Assembly (NCBI GenBank): GCA_025153445.1
Contig: JANZNS010000001.1
Coordinates: 594,720 to 658,719 of the forward strand
DNA: 64,000 bases
Reading direction: 5' to 3'
DNA from: Marinobacter sp. BGYM27
GTDB taxonomy: Bacteria > Pseudomonadota > Gammaproteobacteria > Pseudomonadales > Oleiphilaceae
The notes below the pieces were generated by a model that worked only from the letters and a program-made list of their open reading frames with translations, did not search any database and had not been told where the DNA came from. Shown here one piece after another: positions 1 to 7,277 of the stretch; position 1 is the stretch's first letter; the number at the start of each line of letters is the position of its first letter. Both the position numbers and the translations under genes were made by a program.

Positions 1-373
1 ATCCGCTGATCCAGTTCGCCCACCAGCTTTTCCAGATAGGTGCTGGCTTCAAGGGTTTCTTCGTTACGCACCTGGCCGACCACACTGACGCGTGCTCCGG
101 GAATCAGTGACAGTACGCCATCCAGCATGCCCATGCCCGCCCGCAGGATCGGTACGATGGTGACCTTTTTACCGCGCAGGCGTTCGACTTCTACCGGTCC
201 GGCCCAGCCTTCAATCGTTTCTTTTTCAAGCTCAAAGTCTTTGGTGGCCTCATAGGTCAGCAGGGCGCCGACCTCCTGAGCCAACTCGCGAAAGTTTTTG
301 GTGCTGATGTCGGCGCGGCGCATCAGGCCAAGTTTATGGCGGATCAGGGGGTGTTGAACCTCATGGACGGGCA
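1..373 (-). CDS. upp: Uracil phosphoribosyltransferase, 3'-truncated by window edge
   Basis: Cytoplasmic pyrimidine salvage enzyme that converts uracil and PRPP to UMP. The first 124 residues are present, starting [19 protein letters not shown], the typical N-terminus of bacterial Upp, and including the conserved stretch [18 protein letters not shown]. The family is about 208 residues long, so the C-terminal PRPP-binding and uracil-binding loops lie left of the window. The start ATG at 373 is preceded on the minus strand by AAGGTG, a good ribosome binding site. It is divergent from flhA and shares about 250 bases of intergenic DNA with it. Identification is by family recognition and is secure. 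Confidence 0.95.
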
Positions 374-524
374 TGGCTCACCTTATGTTCAGGAGTACGT
401 GGGGATGTCTGGTCATGACGCCTGCTGATGGCAATCAGATGGTGTTATGACTCGAATTGGCGTCAAGGATACCGCACTTGTGATGGTTTCGTCAGCGGCC
501 GGTTTTCCGAAGGTTCGCTCGCGT

Positions 525-540
525 TGGTATGGATCGTGCA
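525..540 (+). promoter_or_regulatory. Candidate sigma-54 promoter for flhA
   Basis: TGGTATGGATCGTGCA has GG and GC separated by exactly ten bases. It matches the sigma-54 consensus TGGYRYR-N4-TTGCW except for one base in the -12 element. It lies 84 bases before the flhA start. In P. aeruginosa flhA is a sigma-54/FleQ-dependent gene, so both position and role fit. No start-site data are available. Confidence 0.5.
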
Positions 541-623
541 ATCACCTGTCGGTATGCAGGTATGTCGTCAAAAAAACGACAGACCAAACGCTGGCAATCG
601 TTGTAACCGGAGATAAACAGGGA

Positions 624-2795
624 ATGGACAGAGCGCTCGTCCTGAATAACGTCAAATCTATGGCGAACGGCAGTCTCGGTATTCCGATACTGCTGATGGC
701 GCTGCTCGGCATGATGATTCTGCCGATGCCGGTCTTCCTGCTGGACGTGCTGTTTACCTTCAATATCACCCTGTCTATCGTCATTCTGCTGGTTGGTGTG
801 TATGCACTGCGCCCAATGGAATTTGCGGCCTTTCCGACGGTTCTGCTGGTGGCCACGCTGCTGCGTCTGGCGTTGAACGTTGCCTCTACGCGAATTGTTC
901 TGCTGCACGGCCATGAAGGCGGCGCTTCTGCCGGTAAGGTGATCGAGTCCTTTGGTGAAGTGCTCATCGGCGGCAACTATGCGGTCGGTATCGTGGTGTT
1001 TGCGATCCTGATGATCATCAACTTCATGGTTGTCACCAAAGGCGCTGGCCGGGTGTCGGAAGTGAGCGCCCGATTTACCCTGGATGCCATGCCCGGCAAG
1101 CAGATGGCTATCGACGCTGACCTGAACGCCGGCCTGATTAATCAGGACGACGCAAAGGCCCGCCGGTCCGAGATCGCGCAGGAAGCTGACTTCTACGGTT
1201 CAATGGACGGTGCCAGCAAGTTCGTAAAAGGTGACGCAGTTGCAGGCCTGCTGATTCTGGCGATCAACCTTGTAGGTGGTGTCGCCATTGGCATGATGCA
1301 ACACGATCTGTCGTTCGCTGACGCCATGCGCAATTATGCACTTCTGACCATTGGTGACGGTCTGGTCGCCCAGATTCCGTCGCTGTTGCTGTCGACTGCA
1401 GCTGCCATCATGGTGACGCGCGTCACCTCCAGTCAGGACATGGGTCAGCAGATCCTGTCCCAGATGTTCACAGCACCTCGGGCTTTGGCTATTGCCGCTG
1501 CCATCCTTATTATTCTGGGTTTCATTCCGGGCATGCCGCACATTGCGTTTCTCGGCCTGGGTTTTCTTTCCGCTGGTACGGCATACCTGATCTGGAAGAA
1601 GCAGGCCCAGACCGAAGAAGACGACAGCGTATTCCCGGCCCGCGGCGGAACCGGTGTACCCCGCACAGCATCGCCGGCAGCGGGACCTCACGGTGGCGAA
1701 GGCGCACCCCATGCATTGCCCGGGCCTTCTGAAAATAGAGAGCTGGGTTGGGATGATGTCGCCACGGTCGATATCGTTGGGCTTGAGGTGGGGTATCGCC
1801 TCATTCCGCTGGTGGACAAGACCCAGGGTGGGCAACTGCTGACCCGTATTAAAGGTGTGCGCAAGAAGCTGTCGCAGGATCTCGGCTTTTTGATGCCTTC
1901 GGTTCATATTCGCGACAACCTGGACCTGATGCCAAACGTTTACCGCATTACGTTGATGGGGGTCACGCTGGCTGAAGCCGAGATTCATCCTGATCGCGAA
2001 CTGGCGATCGACCCGGGGCAGGTGTTCGGCAAAATTGAGGGCATCGAAGGCAAAGATCCGGCGTTTGGTCTGGATGCCTCGTGGATTGAACCGGACAAAA
2101 AAGATCAGGCGCAAACGCTGGGGTATACCGTAGTGGATGCCAGCACCGTGGTGGCGACGCACCTCAACCAGATCCTTCAGAAGCATGCCCATGAGCTGCT
2201 GGGACATGAAGAGGTCCAGAAGTGGCTGGAACAACTTGAAAAAATCTCGCCAAAGCTTGCAGAGGAATTGGTTCCAACCACGCTCACCATCAGTCTGCTG
2301 CTGAAAGTACTGCAAAGCCTGCTGAAAGAAGAAGTGCCGATCCGCGACATGCGCTCGATTGCCGAGGCCATCGTTAACGTGCAGCCGAAAACCCAGGACG
2401 CACGTGTACTGACTACAGCCGCCCGCCAGGCACTGCGGCGGATGATCGTCCAGAGCATCAGCGGCAGTGATTCTGAAATCCCTGTGATCACGCTAGATCC
2501 AGAGTTGGAACAGATGTTGCTGAAGTCAGTGCAACAGAGTCAACAATCTGGCGGCCAGGATGATATTGGCTTGGTGCTTGAGCCCAATATGGTTGAAAAG
2601 CTGCAGCGGTCATTACAGGACGCCGCCCAGCGCCAGGAAATGATGGGCAAGCCAGCAATACTGCTGGTCTCGGCCCCGCTCAGGCATGCGATGGCGCGGT
2701 TCGCCAGCTACGGAATTGAACGCCTGCACGTTCTGTCTTATCAGGAAGTGCCGGATAACAAACAGATTACGATTGTCGCATCGGTCGGCCAGTAA
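624..2795 (+). CDS. flhA: Flagellar type III export apparatus protein FlhA
   Basis: Inner-membrane core of the flagellar export gate, forming a nonameric ring that receives chaperone-substrate complexes and couples proton flow to export. The 723-residue product has a hydrophobic N-terminal half with about eight membrane segments. The FHIPEP signature RVSEVSARFTLDAMPGKQM is at residues 143-161. A cytoplasmic C-terminal half follows. The reading frame is open back to 447, but residues before MDRALVLNNV lack homology to the family. ATG 624 is chosen because it gives the usual length (about 700) and follows a purine-rich ACAGGGA. First gene of a rightward flagellar/chemotaxis series; flhF follows after 55 bases. 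Confidence 0.96.
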   Translation: MDRALVLNNVKSMANGSLGIPILLMALLGMMILPMPVFLLDVLFTFNITLSIVILLVGVYALRPMEFAAFPTVLLVATLLRLALNVASTRIVLLHGHEGGASAGKVIESFGEVLIGGNYAVGIVVFAILMIINFMVVTKGAGRVSEVSARFTLDAMPGKQMAIDADLNAGLINQDDAKARRSEIAQEADFYGSMDGASKFVKGDAVAGLLILAINLVGGVAIGMMQHDLSFADAMRNYALLTIGDGLVAQIPSLLLSTAAAIMVTRVTSSQDMGQQILSQMFTAPRALAIAAAILIILGFIPGMPHIAFLGLGFLSAGTAYLIWKKQAQTEEDDSVFPARGGTGVPRTASPAAGPHGGEGAPHALPGPSENRELGWDDVATVDIVGLEVGYRLIPLVDKTQGGQLLTRIKGVRKKLSQDLGFLMPSVHIRDNLDLMPNVYRITLMGVTLAEAEIHPDRELAIDPGQVFGKIEGIEGKDPAFGLDASWIEPDKKDQAQTLGYTVVDASTVVATHLNQILQKHAHELLGHEEVQKWLEQLEKISPKLAEELVPTTLTISLLLKVLQSLLKEEVPIRDMRSIAEAIVNVQPKTQDARVLTTAARQALRRMIVQSISGSDSEIPVITLDPELEQMLLKSVQQSQQSGGQDDIGLVLEPNMVEKLQRSLQDAAQRQEMMGKPAILLVSAPLRHAMARFASYGIERLHVLSYQEVPDNKQITIVASVGQ

Positions 2796-2850
2796 AAGGT
2801 CGTAAAGAACAGCGGCGCCGGATAACCGGCACCACCGGAGGTAGCTCACC

Positions 2851-4134
2851 ATGAAAGTAAAACGGTTCTTTGCATCAACTATGACAGAAGCCCTGAAGAT
2901 GGTGCGTCTGGATATGGGCGAAGACGCAGTTATTCTTTCAAACCGTCGGGTAGACGGTGGCGTCGAAATTGTGACGGCACTGAACTACGACGAAAATCTG
3001 GCGCGTCAGCGTTTGGGCAGCGCCGCCATGGAAGCGACCAACGGCTCGCAACTGGCGGAAATGCAGGCTGACCAGCACCTGCGGCTGGAGCAGGAGCTCG
3101 AGCGCTCGCGGGATCGCATTCGCGATATTCGTGGGCGTCGTCAGGTCAAGCAACCCGTGCCGGACTTCTCAATGCCGGAAGATAACGCGCCTGCTGCGCC
3201 TGAACCCCAGCAGGATGCGACCCAGGTTGCACTGGAGGCCATGCGGGCAGAGCTGCACAATCTGCGGGACATGGTCAGCGGTCGTGCGCCCGACTCTTCC
3301 GCCACCCAACCCGCATCCGTCTCCAAGGCGCTTGATGCCAGTCAGCAGCGATTGCGTGAGCGTCTGGAAGAGTTCGGTCTTTCGTCCAAGCTGGCGGCGA
3401 CCCTCTCGCACAATCACGGTTCCGGTCGTCTTGACGAAGGTTGGAAGAAAGCGCTGAGAACACTGGCCGCCGGGGTTAAAACCCAGCAGCAGGAAGTCAT
3501 TGAAGAGGGCGGTATTGTGGCACTGGTCGGCCCTACCGGTTCCGGCAAGACGACAACTATCGGCAAGATGGCGGCACGTTACGTGTTGCGTCACGGTGCT
3601 GACTCAATTGCACTGGTCACCACCGATCGCTACCGGGTCGCGGCCCACGAGCAGTTGTTTGTATTCGGCCGCATACTGAACGTGCCGGTAAGAGTTGTTG
3701 ACGAAAGCCACTCGCTGGATCAGATTCTTGATGACCTGTCGGATAAACGACTGGTCTTGATTGACACTGCAGGCCTGACCCAATCAGACCGGGGGCACCA
3801 GGAGCAACTGAATGAACTTGCTTCCAGCTACCACCCGGTGCGCCCATACCTGGTGCTGGCGGCGACCAGTCAGCCGCGTATTATGAAATCCACATGGCAT
3901 TGCTATAAGATGGCGAATCCGGCGGGCTGCATCATGACCAAACTTGATGAAGCACTGACACTTGGCGAAGTACTTGGATTTGCTATGGAAACCGGGCTTC
4001 GGGTGGCGTACTTTACAGATGGCCAGAAGATTCCGGAGGATATCCATTCGGCGCAGGCCGTATCGCTCGTCAAGTTGGGTGTCGAAAGGTTGCGCGAAGC
4101 GCGGGAGCTTGCGCCTGCCGCCGAAGGTGCCTGA
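2851..4134 (+). CDS. flhF: Flagellar biosynthesis SRP-type GTPase FlhF
   Basis: Signal-recognition-particle family GTPase that determines the site, and often the number, of polar flagella. The N-terminal part (about 1-130) is a charged, poorly conserved B-domain beginning MKVKRFFASTMTEALKMVR. It is followed by the N and G domains. Visible GTPase motifs are GPTGSGKTT at about 227, DTAGL at about 305 and TKLDEA at about 363. Length (427) is normal. A GGAGG ribosome binding site stands about nine bases before ATG 2851. FlhG, encoded next, stimulates FlhF GTPase activity in studied species. The pair is diagnostic of polar flagellation. Confidence 0.96.
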   Translation: MKVKRFFASTMTEALKMVRLDMGEDAVILSNRRVDGGVEIVTALNYDENLARQRLGSAAMEATNGSQLAEMQADQHLRLEQELERSRDRIRDIRGRRQVKQPVPDFSMPEDNAPAAPEPQQDATQVALEAMRAELHNLRDMVSGRAPDSSATQPASVSKALDASQQRLRERLEEFGLSSKLAATLSHNHGSGRLDEGWKKALRTLAAGVKTQQQEVIEEGGIVALVGPTGSGKTTTIGKMAARYVLRHGADSIALVTTDRYRVAAHEQLFVFGRILNVPVRVVDESHSLDQILDDLSDKRLVLIDTAGLTQSDRGHQEQLNELASSYHPVRPYLVLAATSQPRIMKSTWHCYKMANPAGCIMTKLDEALTLGEVLGFAMETGLRVAYFTDGQKIPEDIHSAQAVSLVKLGVERLREARELAPAAEGA

Positions 4135-4301
4135 CCGGAAACAATGATGGCGCAGAAACAGAACGTACAGGGATAAAGTACAGGAATAACGCCGGCTGAC
4201 AGATATCGGATGTCTGAAGTAAAACAGGCGCGAGACTACAAAAGTAGCTGGCACAGCGCCGGCCATATGGATCCAATTCGTCGTGAGAGACCGCATCCGG
4301 T

Positions 4302-5114
4302 ATGAGTAGAGCAAACCCGGTTCAGGTAATCGCCGTATCAGGCGGCAAGGGAGGCGTTGGCAAGAGCAATGTCTCTGTCAATCTGGCTATTGCACTGGCC
4401 CAGATGGGGCGCAGGGTTGTCGTACTGGATGCTGATCTTGGTCTGGGAAATATCGACGTACTGCTGGGTGTCACCGCAACGCACAATCTCTCTGACGTGC
4501 TGTTGGGGGAGTGCAGCCTGAAGGATGTCCTGGTTGATGGCCCGGGCGGTATAAAAATTGTGCCGGCCTCGTCAGGCACTCAGCGCATGACGCAGCTGTC
4601 ATCCATGGAGCACGCCGGACTGATTAATGCCTTTAGCGAATTGGGCGATCAGATCGATGTTCTGATTGTTGACACCGCTGCCGGTATTTCCGAATCTGTA
4701 GTGAGTTTTCTGCGTGCCTCGCAGGAACTTCTGCTGGTCGTCTGCGATGAACCCACTTCCATTACTGATGCCTACGCCTTGATAAAGCTGATGAATCGGG
4801 ATTACGGCACCAACCGTTTTCGTATTCTTGCCAATCAGGTACGCAATGAGCAGGAAGGAAAGCACCTCTATGAAAAGCTCACGCGGGTAACCGAACGTTT
4901 CCTTGATGTTGGGCTACAATATGTAGGCATGGTGCCTTATGACGAGGCGGTCAAAAAATCGGTGCAACGTCAACGCGCAGTGCTTGACGCCTATCCTCGC
5001 GCCAAAGCCTCACTTGCTATCAAGGCGCTGGCCCAAAAGGTGGACGCATGGCCATTGCCATCCTCGCCGCGCGGGCATCTTGAGTTCTTCATTGAACGTC
5101 TGGTAGATGCCTGA
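4302..5114 (+). CDS. flhG: Flagellar number regulator FlhG (FleN), MinD-like ATPase
   Basis: ParA/MinD-family ATPase that limits flagellar number; in Pseudomonas the orthologue FleN does so by antagonising the sigma-54 activator FleQ. The deviant Walker A motif GGKGGVGKS is at residues 14-22, DADLGLGNIDVLLG follows, and DTAAGI is the Walker B region. The C-terminus WPLPSSPRGHLEFFIERLV is characteristic of FleN. It lies 167 bases after flhF, a longer gap than elsewhere in the cluster, so an internal promoter is possible. The ribosome binding site before ATG 4302 is weak (GAGAGA, distant). Length 270 is normal. Confidence 0.95.
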   Translation: MSRANPVQVIAVSGGKGGVGKSNVSVNLAIALAQMGRRVVVLDADLGLGNIDVLLGVTATHNLSDVLLGECSLKDVLVDGPGGIKIVPASSGTQRMTQLSSMEHAGLINAFSELGDQIDVLIVDTAAGISESVVSFLRASQELLLVVCDEPTSITDAYALIKLMNRDYGTNRFRILANQVRNEQEGKHLYEKLTRVTERFLDVGLQYVGMVPYDEAVKKSVQRQRAVLDAYPRAKASLAIKALAQKVDAWPLPSSPRGHLEFFIERLVDA

Positions 5115-5182
5115 GACTGTGCCCCATCCCAAGAGCACAGCCGCATGAAGGTCGTCTGAACAATAACAGGTAATCCGGACTC

Positions 5183-5929
5183 ATGACGTTGGTAAAAAGC
5201 CTGGGAATCTATAATCGTACCGGCGAACGCGGTCCCCATCAGCTCGTTGAGCAACATGCGCCGCTCGTCAAAAAAATCGCCCTTCACCTGCTCGCCCGTT
5301 TACCGGCGTCAGTGCAGCTTGAAGACCTCATGCAGGCCGGAATGATTGGCTTGCTTGAAGCCGCCCAGAAATACGAGGCAACCAAAGGCGCCTCTTTCGA
5401 AACCTATGCCGGCATCCGCATTCGCGGTTCCATTGTTGACGAAATCCGCAAAGGCGACTGGGTGCCTCGTTCCGTTCATCGCAATGCCCGTCGTGTCGCT
5501 CAGGCTATCCGCACCGTTGAAAACCGCAAAGGGCGTGAAGCCCAGGATGCTGAAGTGGCGGACGAGCTGGAAATGTCCCTCGACGAATACCACTCATGCC
5601 TCGCTGATAGCAGTGGCGGCCGATTATTTAGTCTCGATGAGCTAAATGAATCGGGCGAGCTGCCGATAGACGATGTAGATGCCGTTGCGGATGCGCCCTA
5701 TGAGAACATTTCTTCAAGCGCGTTTCGCAAGAATCTGGCCGAGGCTATTGACGGACTTCCCGAGCGGGAGAAGCTGGTGCTCAATCTTTATTATCAGGAA
5801 GAACTGAACCTGAAAGAGATTGGTGCTGTTATCGGAGTCAGTGAGAGTCGGGTAAGTCAGATACACAGCCAGGCGGCTTTGAGGCTCAAGTCCAGGCTGG
5901 CGGATTGGCACGACGAATTAAGTACCTGA
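5183..5929 (+). CDS. fliA: Flagellar sigma factor sigma-28 (FliA)
   Basis: Alternative sigma factor for late flagellar and chemotaxis promoters, normally held by the anti-sigma factor FlgM. The 248-residue protein has sigma region 2 around residues 20-95 (LEDLMQAGMIGLLEAAQKYE, then FETYAGIRIRGSIVDEIR). Region 3 follows. Region 4 has a helix-turn-helix around 195-240 (LPEREKLVLNLYYQEELNLK, then IGVSESRVSQIHSQA). It starts 68 bases after flhG. Candidate target: the site at 12326-12352 before parC. Confidence 0.96.
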   Translation: MTLVKSLGIYNRTGERGPHQLVEQHAPLVKKIALHLLARLPASVQLEDLMQAGMIGLLEAAQKYEATKGASFETYAGIRIRGSIVDEIRKGDWVPRSVHRNARRVAQAIRTVENRKGREAQDAEVADELEMSLDEYHSCLADSSGGRLFSLDELNESGELPIDDVDAVADAPYENISSSAFRKNLAEAIDGLPEREKLVLNLYYQEELNLKEIGAVIGVSESRVSQIHSQAALRLKSRLADWHDELST

Positions 5930-6018
5930 AATTTTTAGCGTTTGGTAACTAATTTCATACAGATTGCACTGCTCTTAACGAATAGACTGTGCTTTTGGAT
6001 ATGACTGCTAGACTTGGT

Positions 6019-6040
6019 TGCAAGGTCATAACCCCTTGCA
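6019..6040. repeat. Inverted repeat before cheY
   Basis: TGCAAGG and CCTTGCA form a perfect 7-base inverted repeat around an 8-base spacer, about 29 bases before the cheY start in the 139-base fliA-cheY gap. It could be an operator or an RNA hairpin in the cheY leader. There is no T run, so a terminator is unlikely. No recognised factor matches. Confidence 0.4.
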
Positions 6041-6068
6041 TTGCGGACTGTAATCAGTGGAGGTCCCA

Positions 6069-6455
6069 TTGGACAAGAACATGAAAATACTCATCGTGGA
6101 CGACTTTTCCACGATGCGTCGGATCATCAAGAACCTGCTGCGGGATCTTGGCTTTACCAATACCGATGAAGCCGATGATGGCAACACCGCGCTGCCGATG
6201 CTGAAAAGCGGCAAGTATGATTTCCTGGTGACCGACTGGAACATGCCCGGCATGTCCGGCTTCGAGTTGCTGGAAGCGGTAAGGGCTGATGATGCTTTGA
6301 AAAGCTTGCCAGTGCTGATGGTAACGGCAGAAGCCAAGCGCGATCAGATCGTTGCGGCGGCGCAGGCGGGGGTCAACGGTTATGTGGTCAAGCCATTTAC
6401 GGCCGCTGTGCTGAAGGAAAAGATCGAGAAGATCTTCGAACGAATCCAGTCGTAA
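6069..6455 (+). CDS. cheY: Chemotaxis response regulator CheY
   Basis: Single-domain receiver that, when phosphorylated by CheA, binds the flagellar switch and alters rotation. Numbering from the TTG start: acidic pair D11/D12, phospho-acceptor D56 in [10 protein letters not shown], the switch Thr in [10 protein letters not shown], and the conserved Lys in GYVVKPF. The start is TTG 6069, five bases after GGAGG, giving [16 protein letters not shown] 6081 is possible but 17 bases from that ribosome binding site. cheZ follows after 14 bases, so the two are co-translated or at least co-transcribed. Confidence 0.95.
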   Translation: MDKNMKILIVDDFSTMRRIIKNLLRDLGFTNTDEADDGNTALPMLKSGKYDFLVTDWNMPGMSGFELLEAVRADDALKSLPVLMVTAEAKRDQIVAAAQAGVNGYVVKPFTAAVLKEKIEKIFERIQS

Positions 6456-6469
6456 GCTGAGCGTCGATC

Positions 6470-7264
6470 ATGAGCAAAAAAACGAACAATAAAGGCGCGC
6501 TTGATGCTGACGTTATTGCAAAGCTGCACCTTCAGGCCGATCAGCTCAAAGAGCAGGTCGACGCCGGCAATTATGCTGCAGCGATGGGCCTGATCAACGA
6601 ATTGAATGATGTGCGCGATCAGAGCCTTTATCAGGAAGTGGGGCGACTGACCCGGAGTCTGCACGAAGCCATTCGCAATTTTCAGATTGATCCGCAGAAC
6701 GCCGAACAGGACGAAGCACTGTCTAAGATGTCAGATGCGTCCGATCGCCTGGCGTACGTGGTGCAGATGACAGGCAAAGCGGCCAACCGCACGATGGATC
6801 TGGTCGAAGAGGCGATGCCCAAGGCGCAGGCCATGATCGAACAGTCCCGTGCCTTTCGCGAAGAGTGGGCAAAGTTGCGCCGGCGCGAAATGAAAGCAGA
6901 CGAGTTTCGCGAACTCTATCACCGCCTCGATCTTTATTTCGAGAAAACGGCGACTGACGCAGAAGTACTCTATGGCCACCTCTCCGAAATACTGCTGGCT
7001 CAGGATTTTCAGGACCTGACAGGTCAGGTGATTCAGAAAGTCACCGCGCTGGTGAAAGAAGTGGAAGATCAGATGTTGAGCCTGGTGGTGATGGCCAGCC
7101 ATGTCGACAAGATCACCGGCACCGTGCATGAACTTGGCCCCGATGCCTCCAAAAAATCGGGTATCGAGAAGGGCGAAGGCCCGCAAATGAATGCCGAAGT
7201 GCGCGAAGACGTCGTATCCGGGCAAGACGATGTTGATGACCTGCTGTCCAGTCTGGGATTTTGA
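6470..7264 (+). CDS. cheZ: CheY-P phosphatase CheZ
   Basis: Dephosphorylates CheY-P to terminate the chemotaxis signal. The 264-residue, mostly helical protein carries the catalytic-glutamine motif DFQDLTGQVI, with the glutamine at about residue 181. It ends in the acidic CheY-binding tail DDVDDLLSSLGF, nearly the same as the E. coli CheZ C-terminus. The N-terminal 60 residues are charged and variable. It sits between cheY and cheA with gaps of 14 and 13 bases. The tail is also of interest because similar peptides are repeated in the downstream CheA. Confidence 0.95.
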   Translation: MSKKTNNKGALDADVIAKLHLQADQLKEQVDAGNYAAAMGLINELNDVRDQSLYQEVGRLTRSLHEAIRNFQIDPQNAEQDEALSKMSDASDRLAYVVQMTGKAANRTMDLVEEAMPKAQAMIEQSRAFREEWAKLRRREMKADEFRELYHRLDLYFEKTATDAEVLYGHLSEILLAQDFQDLTGQVIQKVTALVKEVEDQMLSLVVMASHVDKITGTVHELGPDASKKSGIEKGEGPQMNAEVREDVVSGQDDVDDLLSSLGF

Positions 7265-7277
7265 GTGAGGATTCCGC

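Noticed and set aside
447..623. N-terminal extension of FlhA by 59 residues
   Set aside because: Residues are unlike FlhA, the candidate sigma-54 promoter lies inside this stretch, and ATG 624 gives the family start and length.
1200..2315. Minus-strand open frame of 371 codons inside flhA
   Set aside because: It is the antisense shadow of a well-conserved gene; composition is His/Gln/Arg-rich, with no family resemblance and no ribosome binding site.
4249..4264. Sigma-54-like TGGCACAGCGCCGGCC before flhG
   Set aside because: The -24 half is good and GC spacing holds, but the -12 half (CGGCC) matches TTGCW poorly and lies 38 bases from the start codon; not convincing.
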